A stretch of 7,747 nt of DNA from Nitrospira sp. UBA6909 (GTDB lineage Bacteria > Nitrospirota > Nitrospiria > Nitrospirales > Nitrospiraceae), in assembly GCA_002451055.1 (NCBI GenBank), contig DKBD01000113.1, positions 7,663 through 15,409 of the forward strand, in the 5' to 3' direction. How positions within the stretch are numbered: position 1 is the first letter of the stretch; the number at the start of each line of letters is the position of its first letter. Shown here piece after piece: positions 1 through 6,285 of the stretch. The notes under the pieces were generated by a model. That model ran no database searches, was not told the DNA's origin, and saw only the letters and a program-made list of their open reading frames with translations. A program made the position numbers and the translations under genes.

Positions 1-384
1 AGAGCGCAAAATCCGGAGAAACCCCTCATGCTGCATCCGTTCCGGCGCCAGATAGAGCAACTGAATCCGCTTCTGACCAAGGTCCTGAATCACGCGGTGT
101 TTTTCAATCCCGGTGAGGCCGGAATGAAACGCGGCGGCGGCAATCTTCCACTGCTTCATCGTCGCCACTTGATCTTGCATCAGAGCGATGAGTGGAGAAA
201 TGACCAGGGTCAAGCCAGGGAGGAACGTCGCGGGCAGTTGATAGCAGAGTGACTTGCCCTGTCCGGTCGGCATAACCGCCATTGCGTCGCGCCCGGCCAA
301 CACGGCGCGAATGACCTCTTCCTGGCCAGGCCGAAACTTGGCAAAGCCGAACCGCTCGCTGAGTTGTCGAGTCAATTCATCCAC
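1..384 (-). CDS. recQ: RecQ-family ATP-dependent DNA helicase, N-terminal part (runs off the window)
   Basis: The first 128 residues of a superfamily 2 helicase that unwinds DNA 3' to 5' in recombination and repair. Helicase motifs appear in the RecQ order: motif 0 FRPGQEEVI at residues 17-25, Walker A MPTGQGKSLCYQLPA at 38-52, motif Ia LVISPLIALMQDQV at 60-73, and LAPER at 112-116. Walker A has TGQGKS where the commonest RecQ form is TGGGKS; the catalytic Lys44 is kept. The rest (DEAH box, later motifs, RQC and HRDC domains) lies left of the window, so the exact RecQ subtype is unknown. The start is GTG at 384: an in-frame TGA lies about 35 nt upstream and no ATG lies between. No clear ribosome binding site is seen. 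A promoter is present upstream (434-462). The gene is divergent from the toxin-antitoxin operon on the plus strand. Confidence 0.93.
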   Translation of the reverse strand, partial: MDELTRQLSERFGFAKFRPGQEEVIRAVLAGRDAMAVMPTGQGKSLCYQLPATFLPGLTLVISPLIALMQDQVATMKQWKIAAAAFHSGLTGIEKHRVIQDLGQKRIQLLYLAPERMQHEGFLRILRS

Positions 385-433
385 GGTGAGATGCGGAAAA
401 CGATGGACGGTTGGAGATCATTCGTGCGTGTGG

Positions 434-462
434 AGTATAGACGACAGGCCCACCACGGGCAA
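434..462 (-). promoter_or_regulatory. Sigma-70-type promoter for recQ
   Basis: On the minus strand, TTGCCC (457-462) is a 4/6 match to the -35 box and TATACT (434-439) is a 5/6 match to the -10 box. The spacer is 17 nt. Transcription would begin near 427, giving a leader of about 40 nt before the recQ GTG start. Seen by eye only; no transcript evidence. Confidence 0.55.
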
Positions 463-577
463 GGCGAACGAGCCAAGAGAACTGTGGCCCATACCGGCCG
501 TTCGTCGCATCGTCCACATGCCGCTCACGCAGGCCCCATCTGAGTCCACACCTGGCGATGTTCGGCTGTCCGACCCG

Positions 578-607
578 TTGCATTCCGTCCGTCCTGCCCC
601 GTATTCT
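578..607 (+). promoter_or_regulatory. Possible leaderless promoter of the RelE-type toxin-antitoxin operon
   Basis: TATTCT at 602-607 (4/6 match to the -10 box) ends 6 nt before the ATG at 614, so transcription would start at or next to the start codon. TTGCAT at 578-583 is a weak -35 candidate with an 18-nt spacer. The bases just before the ATG are pyrimidine-rich and cannot serve as a Shine-Dalgarno site, which supports a leaderless message. Both hexamers are imperfect, so this is tentative. Confidence 0.33.
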
Positions 608-613
608 CCTCCC

Positions 614-817
614 ATGGACCCCTCGTCGCTGTCGACGGAACAATTGAAGGAGCTGGTGCGGGGCCTCGTGGACGATCGGATTCGCGAGTTGATCGGCGAT
701 CCCGACCTCGGCCTCCGGCTTGGCGATTCCCTCAGATCACGCCTCAAGCAGTCGTTGGCGAACCAAGACCGGCTCTCCGGCGAAGAAGTGGCCGAACGGC
801 TCGGCCTTCGGTGGTAG
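614..817 (+). CDS. Putative antitoxin of a RelE/ParE-type toxin-antitoxin pair
   Basis: A 67-residue, highly charged, mostly helical protein. It should bind and neutralise the toxin encoded 6 nt downstream and probably represses its own operon. The central stretch ELIGDPDLGLRLGDSLRSRL (about residues 25-44) and the C-terminal SGEEVAERLGL (about 55-65) resemble small antitoxin-like proteins often found just before RelE toxins; I recognise the pattern but not a named family. No classical ribbon-helix-helix or helix-turn-helix motif is obvious. The reading frame is open further upstream, partly over antisense recQ, but ATG 614 starts the part that looks like protein and sits right after a -10-like box. 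There is no ribosome binding site. Function rests mainly on size and position. Confidence 0.72.
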   Translation: MDPSSLSTEQLKELVRGLVDDRIRELIGDPDLGLRLGDSLRSRLKQSLANQDRLSGEEVAERLGLRW

Positions 818-823
818 GCCCCC

Positions 824-1087
824 ATGCCTTGGTACCGCCTCGCTTTTCAACCCGGCACCGCACAAGACCTCGCCGCGATCGACCGGCCCATGGCCCAACG
901 GCTTCTCGACAAGTGCAAGTGGCTGACCTCCAATGTCGACAACCTGCGCCATGAACCCATCTTGGACGACCTTCCGGGACTCTGCAAGTATGCCGTGGGG
1001 GATTGGAGGATTTTTTATGCGATCGACCGCACGGAACAGCTCGTCGACATCCACGCGATCCTCCCGCAGAACGCGTTTCGCTCCTAA
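824..1087 (+). CDS. RelE/ParE-superfamily toxin
   Basis: An 87-residue protein with the RelE/ParE fold signature. The N-terminus WYRLAFQPGTAQDLAAID forms strand 1 and the first helix, followed by a helix around residues 21-38. The diagnostic C-terminal block GLCKYAVGDWRIFYAID (52-68) matches the family's G-L-x-K-x-x-V-G-D-x-R-x-x-Y pattern, and VDIHAI (74-79) is the last strand. RelE members cut mRNA in the ribosomal A site and ParE members poison gyrase; the sequence does not settle which. Lys55 and Arg62 are candidate functional basic residues. The ATG lies 6 nt after the antitoxin stop with no ribosome binding site between (the gap is gccccc), so it is probably translated by coupling. Length is typical. 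No terminator is evident after the stop. Confidence 0.85.
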   Translation: MPWYRLAFQPGTAQDLAAIDRPMAQRLLDKCKWLTSNVDNLRHEPILDDLPGLCKYAVGDWRIFYAIDRTEQLVDIHAILPQNAFRS

Positions 1088-1733
1088 CGCACCACGGTCA
1101 GGATCCGGTCGGGTGACGGCTCCCAGAAACTCCGCGACATGCGGGCTCTATATGGCCACGTTGGTCGCCAGGTGGAGGCCTCGCCATTCAGGCGTTCTAT
1201 CGGCGATTGCTCCGCGGCGGGGAAGGCGAAGCTGAAAAGTGGCTCCGTAGCGCTGAACCTCGTACCCGCAGATCCACATAAGTCAATGGTTCCATCAGAC
1301 CCCGCTGGGTTCGTCTCATATCCTGAACCGGGGGAAAGGAGTTCTCAACCCGGTTGACTCACTGCTGACGTAGACGGTGATGCCATTGCAGGTATATCAG
1401 GATTATCCTGGTCTGCGTTTGCCGGCTCGATGCCTCCACTCGGTTTGACAAGTCATTAGGATTTCAGGAGAATCTCAAACAGTTAGGAACGTGGCCACAA
1501 TTATAACCTGTCCAAGATACTCACTAGTTATGTTTTAGAAAATAATACGTAAGCCTCAATCAGAGACGAGTCAATAGGAGAACGTTCTGTCCAATAGTCC
1601 TCTCAAAGCACCGGCCCTGCCAATCACAGATGGCCACATGCCCGGCAACCCACCTGCCACGTCCGAAAAGAACAACGTACCTGGCATATGGCCGATGGCT
1701 TGGGCCAGAGGACGGAGAGCGTGCGATGCTTTC
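1088..1733. other. Gene-poor region between the two toxin-antitoxin modules
   Basis: No gene can be supported here. From 1088 to about 1355 the DNA is GC-rich and open in register on both strands, but neither frame gives a recognisable protein and the minus-strand frame has no ATG near its upstream end; this may be a decayed gene. From about 1440 to 1600 it becomes clearly AT-richer. Small symmetric sites are present: AACCGGG/CCCGGTT arms at 1326-1332 and 1349-1355, CAGGAT-t-ATCCTG at 1398-1410, and the perfect palindrome AGAACGTTCT at 1579-1588. A consensus TTGACA at 1445-1450 is followed 17 nt later by GAGAAT, which could be a plus-strand promoter, but no gene follows. A TATAAT on the minus strand near 1502-1507 lacks a -35 box. 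Confidence 0.5.
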
Positions 1734-1946
1734 TTAGGCGTGAACGTCAGCGTATTCAACTTGGCTGCTGGGAGGAGGGATCGGAAGGCCGTCTGCCTTG
1801 AGACCATCGAGATGGAACTCAATGGCTTCGCGGATGAGGGATTCGGTTTCCGCTACGGTAGTGCCGGTGGCGATGCAGCCGGGCAAATCTGGAACATAGG
1901 CCGCATAGTTTGATGGGGCTTTCTCTATGACGACGGCATACCGCAT
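1734..1946 (-). CDS. hicB: HicB-family antitoxin
   Basis: A 70-residue antitoxin with the partial RNase H-like fold of HicB/UPF0150 proteins. It is expected to bind HicA and block its mRNA cleavage. Family pattern: an N-terminal strand MRYAVVIEKA, then AAYVPDLPGCIATGTT (15-30), the helix AETESLIREAIEFHLDGL (about 32-49), and the loop DGLPIPPPSS (52-61). This is the short form; no C-terminal DNA-binding domain follows, so operon control may need the complex or another factor. The ATG lies 1 nt after the hicA stop, and a GGGAG ribosome binding site overlaps the end of hicA about 9 nt before the start. That is the usual hicA-then-hicB order with tight coupling. Confidence 0.9.
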   Translation of the reverse strand: MRYAVVIEKAPSNYAAYVPDLPGCIATGTTVAETESLIREAIEFHLDGLKADGLPIPPPSSQVEYADVHA

Positions 1947-1947
1947 G

Positions 1948-2145
1948 TTAGTTCACTCCCTTTTTCCAACCAGCTTGCTTGAAGATACTATTCAGCGTAC
2001 CAGGAGGCAAGTCATCACCAGGTTTACCGGCAACGGTTACACGGCCGGGTTTAGCTGCATGCTTGAATTGCCGGTAGCTGCCATTTGTCGCCACAAGGAA
2101 CCAGCCATCTTCTCGCAACTTGTCGAGCACATCGCCAACTTTCAC
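1948..2145 (-). CDS. hicA: HicA-family toxin (mRNA interferase) with Tyr at the catalytic His position
   Basis: A 65-residue protein with the dsRBD-like HicA fold. HicA toxins cleave mRNA and tmRNA and use one conserved His. The family pattern is clear: KVGDVLDKLREDGWFLVAT (2-20), GSYRQFKH (22-29), RVTVAGKPGDDLPPGTLNSIFKQAGW (35-60). Where the family typically reads G-S-H, this protein has G-S-Tyr24 (codon TAC, plus-strand 2074-2076), one transition from CAC. The toxin may therefore be weak or inactive, though Tyr variants may exist naturally. The start is GTG at 2145: an in-frame TGA lies 18 nt upstream with no other start between. No ribosome binding site is visible; a -10-like TATGCT ends 6 nt before the start. 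Confidence 0.88.
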   Translation of the reverse strand: MKVGDVLDKLREDGWFLVATNGSYRQFKHAAKPGRVTVAGKPGDDLPPGTLNSIFKQAGWKKGVN

Positions 2146-2151
2146 GGCACA

Positions 2152-2157
2152 AGCATA
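2152..2157 (-). promoter_or_regulatory. Possible -10 box for a leaderless hicAB message
   Basis: TATGCT on the minus strand (4/6 match to the -10 consensus) ends 6 nt before the hicA GTG, placing the expected transcription start at the start codon. No good -35 box is found at 16-18 nt spacing. The absence of a Shine-Dalgarno sequence agrees with a leaderless message, and the layout copies that of the first toxin-antitoxin operon. Tentative. Confidence 0.28.
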
Positions 2158-2311
2158 GCGTAGTCATTGGGAGAATCACGCTCTCTTTTGCCCCCCAGTT
2201 ACGCCGCCCGTCGGTTTAACAATATGCACCCATGGCTAGCAACCGGTGGCGTCCCCTTCACGGGTTTTCAGCGATTTCTATCGGTTATCGCTCATCTCCC
2301 ACTCACTCCTC

Positions 2312-2339
2312 TTGACTTCCCGTCGAACGAACCTATCAA
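2312..2339 (+). promoter_or_regulatory. Candidate lon promoter
   Basis: TTGACT (2312-2317, 5/6 match to the -35 box) and TATCAA (2334-2339, 4/6 match to the -10 box) are 16 nt apart, giving a lon leader of roughly 65 nt. The overlapping CTTGAC with ACCTATC downstream also vaguely recalls a heat-shock sigma-32 promoter, and lon is heat-induced in E. coli, but the -10 part is poor. No CIRCE element is present. Also in this intergenic stretch is a 6-bp inverted repeat AGCGAT/ATCGCT (2270-2275, 2287-2292). Confidence 0.35.
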
Positions 2340-2411
2340 GATTACTGTCAACGCGGGTTAAGCAGTCGAAGGGTGTCTTTGCACAACATTTTATAGAAGG
2401 ACGGATTACCC

Positions 2412-4811
2412 GTGGATAATAATCTCCTTTTGAACTTGCCTCTGCTCCCCATCAAGCGAACGGTCCTCTTTCCCGGTGTCATGATGCCGCTGACGATCGG
2501 GCGAGAGCGATCGGTGGCGGCGGTGCAGGCGGCCATGAAAACCGAAGAGAAAATGATCGTGGTCGTCGCGCAGCGGGATCCACAAACGGAAGAACCAAGC
2601 CAGGCGGATCTCTATACGATCGGGACAAAAGCCATCGTCAAACAGATCGGTCAATCCTCTGAAGGCACCATCCATGCGCTCGTGCAAGGATTGGATCGTG
2701 TCGTCCTTATCAAGGAAGAGCAGAAGACGCCGTATATCACCGTTCGCGTGCGTTCGCTTGAGCGCCCGTCGGATACGACCGGAACCGAGGTACAGGCCCT
2801 TCACCGCGCGATTCAGGAGTTGGTGTCCGAGTTGCCTCGATTGATCCAAACACCGGGAATTCAGGAAGTGAGCGTGGCGTTGAGCGACGAAGAGGACCCG
2901 GTCTCGCTCGCGTACCGCATTGCCTCGCTCGTCAACTTGACGGTGGCGGAAGAGCAGAAGCTTCTCGAAAGCGCATCCACCATCGATCTGCTGCGGGGTC
3001 TCTATGCCGCGCTCTCGAAAGAGATCCAAGTGCTTCAACTCCGCGATAAAATCGCCACCGACGCCCAGAAGAAAATCACCAAGAGCCAACGAGAATACAT
3101 CCTGCGTGAACAGCTGAAGGCGATCCAACAGGAACTGGGCGAGGGAGAGGGCGAGGAAAGCGACATCGCCCATCTCAAGAAACAAGTCGCGGAAGCCGAT
3201 CTCCCCGAACACGTCCGCAAAGAAGTCGAACGCGAGGTGACGCGGCTAGCCAAGGTGCCGCCCTCTTCGCCGGACCATCAAGTTCTCAGGACCTATCTGG
3301 AGTTGGTGCTCGAACTGCCGTGGAAGAAAACGTCCGAGGAACACCTCGACCTAACGAGGGTCAGAGAAGTACTGGAAGAAGATCATTACAGCATCCAAGA
3401 GGTCAAAGACCGCATCGTCGAACATCTGGCCGTACTGAAACTCAACCCCACGGCCAAAGCGCCGATCCTCTGCCTGGTCGGCCCTCCGGGAGTCGGGAAG
3501 ACCAGCCTGGGCCAGTCGATCGCGCGGGCCATGGGACGGACCTTTGAGCGGTTCAGTTTGGGCGGCGTGCATGATGAAGCGGAACTGCGCGGCCATCGCC
3601 GCACCTATGTCGGAGCGCTCCCCGGCCGCATCATCCAGGCCGTGCGCCGAGCCGGCGTGAACAACCCCGTGCTCATGCTGGACGAAGTCGACAAGATGGG
3701 CCGCGACTTCCGCGGCGATCCCGCGTCCGCGCTGCTGGAGATCCTCGATCCGGCGCAGAACCACACGTTCCGTGACCACTATCTTGATCTCCCGTTCGAT
3801 TTGTCGAAAGTGTTTTTCATTACGACGGCCAACACGCTCGACACGATCAGCCAGCCGCTCTTGGACCGGATGGAGATCATCCGCCTGGAAGGGTACAGCG
3901 AGCGGGAAAAAGCCGAGATCGCCCGCCGCTACCTGTGGCCTCGCCGTCTCAAGGAAGCCGGCATCGAGGCGCACCAAGCCCCGCTGACAGATGAGGTGTT
4001 GAGTCTCGTCATCAGCCGCTATACCAGAGAGGCAGGCGTACGGCAGTTGGAACAGATGTTGGGCAGGTTGACGAGAAAAGTCGCGTTGGCCTTTGCCGAG
4101 CTGCCGGAAGGCCAGGAGCGGAATCCGGTTACGATCGAGGCCACCAAGCTCGACGAATGGCTGGGCTCCGAACGGTTCATGCCGGAAGAGGCGCGGAAAA
4201 ATCTGCCGCCCGGCGTGGCCACCGGCTTGGCCTGGACTCCGACCGGCGGCGACGTGCTCTATGTCGAAACGACCCTGCTGCCCGGCAGCCATGATTTGAC
4301 CCTCACCGGCCAGTTAGGCGATGTCATGCAAGAGTCGGCGCGCGCCGCGCGGAGTTATCTCTGGTCGCATGCCGAAAGCATGGGGCTCGACATTTCCCGT
4401 TTCAAGCGCAACGGGGTCCACATTCACGTGCCGTCGGGAGCCATTCCCAAGGATGGGCCTTCGGCCGGCATTACCATGGCCACAGCGCTGGCTTCGGCCT
4501 ATGTCGGCAAAGCCGTGCAGAGCGACACAGCCATGACGGGAGAAATCAGCCTGAGCGGATTGGTGTTGCCCGTCGGCGGGATCAAAGAAAAGGTATTGGC
4601 GGCGCACCGCGCCGGCATCAAGCGGATCATTCTGCCGAAGGCGAACGAGAAGGATTTGAAAGAGGTGCCGCAGGAGGTGCGGGATGAACTCGCCTTCATC
4701 CTGGCTGAGCGGATCGAAGACGTCCTGCGAGCAGCCTTCAATGATGAAGCGACGACGTCGGTGGTGCCGGATCGGAATGAGCCGACGGTGGCTAATCAGC
4801 CGTTGTCGTAA
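2412..4811 (+). CDS. lon: ATP-dependent Lon protease
   Basis: A complete 799-residue LonA-type protease that degrades misfolded and short-lived regulatory proteins in the cytoplasm as a hexamer. The N-terminal substrate-binding domain begins LLLNLPLLPIKRTVLFPGV (residues 5-23). A charged helical linker covers about 200-300. The AAA+ module follows: Walker A GPPGVGKT (357-364), Walker B VLMLDEVDK (420-428), and FFITTANTLDTI (468-479) in the sensor 1 region. The C-terminal protease domain holds catalytic Ser684 in KDGPSAGI and Lys727 in GGIKEK, 43 residues apart as in E. coli Lon (679 and 722). Length is typical and no key residue is missing. The GTG start is backed by GAAGGA at 2396-2401, 10 nt upstream. 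It converges with the methyltransferase gene. Lon degrades many type II antitoxins in other bacteria, so the two modules next door are plausible clients (inference). Confidence 0.98.
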   Translation: MDNNLLLNLPLLPIKRTVLFPGVMMPLTIGRERSVAAVQAAMKTEEKMIVVVAQRDPQTEEPSQADLYTIGTKAIVKQIGQSSEGTIHALVQGLDRVVLIKEEQKTPYITVRVRSLERPSDTTGTEVQALHRAIQELVSELPRLIQTPGIQEVSVALSDEEDPVSLAYRIASLVNLTVAEEQKLLESASTIDLLRGLYAALSKEIQVLQLRDKIATDAQKKITKSQREYILREQLKAIQQELGEGEGEESDIAHLKKQVAEADLPEHVRKEVEREVTRLAKVPPSSPDHQVLRTYLELVLELPWKKTSEEHLDLTRVREVLEEDHYSIQEVKDRIVEHLAVLKLNPTAKAPILCLVGPPGVGKTSLGQSIARAMGRTFERFSLGGVHDEAELRGHRRTYVGALPGRIIQAVRRAGVNNPVLMLDEVDKMGRDFRGDPASALLEILDPAQNHTFRDHYLDLPFDLSKVFFITTANTLDTISQPLLDRMEIIRLEGYSEREKAEIARRYLWPRRLKEAGIEAHQAPLTDEVLSLVISRYTREAGVRQLEQMLGRLTRKVALAFAELPEGQERNPVTIEATKLDEWLGSERFMPEEARKNLPPGVATGLAWTPTGGDVLYVETTLLPGSHDLTLTGQLGDVMQESARAARSYLWSHAESMGLDISRFKRNGVHIHVPSGAIPKDGPSAGITMATALASAYVGKAVQSDTAMTGEISLSGLVLPVGGIKEKVLAAHRAGIKRIILPKANEKDLKEVPQEVRDELAFILAERIEDVLRAAFNDEATTSVVPDRNEPTVANQPLS

Positions 4812-4824
4812 CTTGAGATAGGCG

Positions 4825-4896
4825 GCAGGCTGAGGCCGGGGTTACGGTTACAGAGAGATTTGAACGGGCTTGACCGTAGCCTCGGCCTTAACCTCC
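4825..4896. repeat. Long imperfect hairpin downstream of lon
   Basis: The arms 4833-4848 (AGGCCGGGGTTACGGT) and 4873-4888 (ACCGTAGCCTCGGCCT) pair over 16 positions, with only two G-U wobbles in the plus-strand RNA. Pairing continues outward to 4825 and 4896 with two mismatches, giving 24-position arms around a 24-nt loop. A further 7-bp outer pair, TAGGCGG (4819-4825) with CCGCCTA (4908-4914), encloses it as an alternative or addition. It could end lon transcription, but no T-tract follows, so it may instead be a palindromic repeat or processing/stability hairpin. Confidence 0.6.
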
Positions 4897-4915
4897 AATT
4901 TGTTCACCCGCCTAC

Positions 4916-4958
4916 GCAGGAAGCCACGGCTGTCAAGCCGTGGGGCTCTACATCCTGC
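4916..4958 (-). terminator. Palindrome at the end of the methyltransferase gene; possible terminator
   Basis: The strong core is CCACGGCT (4924-4931), loop GTCA, AGCCGTGG (4936-4943). Outside it lie AGCC/GGCT (4922-4925, 4944-4947) and GCAGGA/TCCTGC (4916-4921, 4953-4958), making a nested 43-bp palindrome whose edge touches the methyltransferase stop codon. On the minus strand the core hairpin forms about 15 nt after the stop but is followed by CTTCC and no T-run, so intrinsic termination is doubtful. The GC-rich 4-nt-loop hairpin also recalls sub-terminal hairpins of IS200/IS605-type elements; no transposase is present. Confidence 0.42.
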
Positions 4959-6145
4959 TAAGCAGCTCCCCCGATGATTTCCCGATAATAGGCATCGAGC
5001 ATCTCTGCGCGAGCCGGCTCAACGATAACCAGCTGTCTCTGATCGAAGGTATTGGCGCAGTAGAGATAAACAACCCCTTCAGACATGCCCAGTTCAACGT
5101 GCAGTTGTCGGCCGTCCGGTTCCCGGCGGGTCGTCTCTTTCGTCACCCTGCGGTTGCTGAGTCGTTCCCATACCGCTTGCGCCGACTGGTGATGGTTTTC
5201 GTACAGCGGCACAGTGACGTCGGTCGGCGGCATGCCAAGAACGGAGGGATCGAAGGGCGCCCCTTCATCATCAGGCTCCGGCGATTCATCCCAATCCAAC
5301 GAAGCCGTACTCCCTTTCTGCACGTGATACAGTGGCCCGTCGTCCGTGACTTCTTCGACGAGCTGGTACCGGATGCGTTCAGGAGGTTCCACCAACTGCA
5401 GGCCTCTCCCCGCCAAGCCCCGCTGAAACGGCACTCGCCTCGCCAATTGCCTGGTCTTCTCGAAGAGGATCATCCGTCCGCCCTCATCCAAGACCGAATT
5501 GAGCCGATCAAGCCGCAGGCCAATGCCTGTGCGCTCTTCGAACGATGCCTGCTGGCCTGAGCCATAAGCCCTGGCGAACGACCGCCAGCTCTCGCTCGGA
5601 ATCCCCGAATCGTGTTCGGCCTGTACCAGTGCATGGGTGCATAGGATGAGATCGTACGGCTCCGAGAGGCGCGCGACGTCCACATCCAGAGACTCAAACC
5701 GAACATTGGTGAGGCCCAACTCGTTCGCTTCCTCCCGAGCGGCGGTAATGGAAGCCGCCGAGCGATCGATGCCGACGAATGCTCGATCGGGACATAGGCG
5801 GGCGTAGAACGTCGTGAGAATTCCCACCCCGCAGCCGAAATCAAGGACGCGCGTCGCGCCGCCGAGCCGGGACGCGATACGTATACCGAGCGCTTCATAG
5901 TAGTCGTACCGTTGGCTGTAGAGAACGGGAAGGATGGCCGGTTGGGCGACTAGATCGTAGAACGCGATTTCTTCGCGGCGCTCGCCGCCCCGCTTCCGCT
6001 CGACTTGGGCAGCGAGCCGATTCAAATCTCCAGGGGACAGCCGCTCCTTCTGCCAAGCGAAATAGTCACGATCGGCCGTGAATCGCTTAAGCCCCCACCG
6101 GGCGAGGTGTTCGTAAAGCGATTGTTGCAGTAAGTGGTTATTCAT
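4958..6145 (-). CDS. Class I SAM-dependent methyltransferase, substrate unknown
   Basis: A 395-residue cytoplasmic protein with a Rossmann-fold methyltransferase domain at about residues 65-230. Motif I is VLDFGCGVG (100-108). The acidic residue after strand 2, VGIDRS (124-129), is Asp126, expected to hold the SAM ribose. The motif around strand 4 is YDLILCTHAL (164-173), and GGRMILFEK (222-230) is strand 5. An N-terminal helical part (1-65) precedes it. About 165 C-terminal residues, including the acidic linker around 283-298 (DWDESPEPDDEGAPFD), fit no family I know and may select the substrate. The ATG at 6145 is chosen; a TTG at 6187 would add 14 residues lying inside the 6162-6284 repeat. 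The ribosome binding site is weak (GAGACT). It follows the ProA-like gene on the same strand after 140 nt and may be cotranscribed. Confidence 0.85.
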   Translation of the reverse strand: MNNHLLQQSLYEHLARWGLKRFTADRDYFAWQKERLSPGDLNRLAAQVERKRGGERREEIAFYDLVAQPAILPVLYSQRYDYYEALGIRIASRLGGATRVLDFGCGVGILTTFYARLCPDRAFVGIDRSAASITAAREEANELGLTNVRFESLDVDVARLSEPYDLILCTHALVQAEHDSGIPSESWRSFARAYGSGQQASFEERTGIGLRLDRLNSVLDEGGRMILFEKTRQLARRVPFQRGLAGRGLQLVEPPERIRYQLVEEVTDDGPLYHVQKGSTASLDWDESPEPDDEGAPFDPSVLGMPPTDVTVPLYENHHQSAQAVWERLSNRRVTKETTRREPDGRQLHVELGMSEGVVYLYCANTFDQRQLVIVEPARAEMLDAYYREIIGGAA

Positions 6146-6161
6146 GATTGGAGTCTCATCA

Positions 6162-6284
6162 CGCCTGCTCAAAACGGTTTCCAGCAAGGCCGCAAGGCAT
6201 GAGCACCACGAGGCGTACGCGGCGAGGGTACGTTGAGTGGTTCGAGCAACTGAGAACGAAGCTGGGGAGCGTTTTCAGCAGGCG
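6162..6284. repeat. MITE-like element with terminal inverted repeats between the ProA-like and methyltransferase genes
   Basis: The ends 6162-6185 and 6261-6284 are inverted copies agreeing at 20 of 24 positions: one begins CGCCTGCTCAAAACGG, the reverse complement of the other begins CGCCTGCTGAAAACGC. The element is 123 bp, has no coding capacity and is flanked on both sides by ATCA (6158-6161 and 6285-6288), a possible target-site duplication; the right copy overlaps the ProA-like stop codon. The size fits a non-autonomous miniature transposable element. From memory, similar palindromic repeats occur between Nitrospira genes, but this is unchecked. Confidence 0.6.
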
Positions 6285-6285
6285 A

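Noticed and set aside
254..613. Upstream extension of the antitoxin reading frame beginning at an ATG at 254
   Set aside because: The first part is antisense to well-supported recQ coding sequence and does not look like protein; the supported part starts at ATG 614.
1139..1357. Plus-strand 72-residue frame after the RelE-type toxin
   Set aside because: No ribosome binding site or recognisable motif, and the opposite strand is equally open; treated as a shadow or remnant.
1571..1822. Minus-strand 83-residue frame overlapping the end of hicB
   Set aside because: It overlaps hicB out of frame, has no recognised domain, and hicB already ends at a normal family length, so a frameshifted hicB tail is not supported.
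2392..2397. TATAGA just before lon as a -10 box
   Set aside because: No -35 box at proper spacing, and the transcript would start after the GAAGGA ribosome binding site that supports the lon start.
2406..3212. Minus-strand frame of 268 residues within lon, and a similar 313-residue one at 3351-4292
   Set aside because: Both are antisense to intact lon and contain no known motif; long open antisense frames are common in GC-rich genes.
6146..6187. TTG 6187 as the methyltransferase start
   Set aside because: It lies within the inverted-repeat element, lacks a ribosome binding site, and the added residues show no family character; ATG 6145 is preferred.
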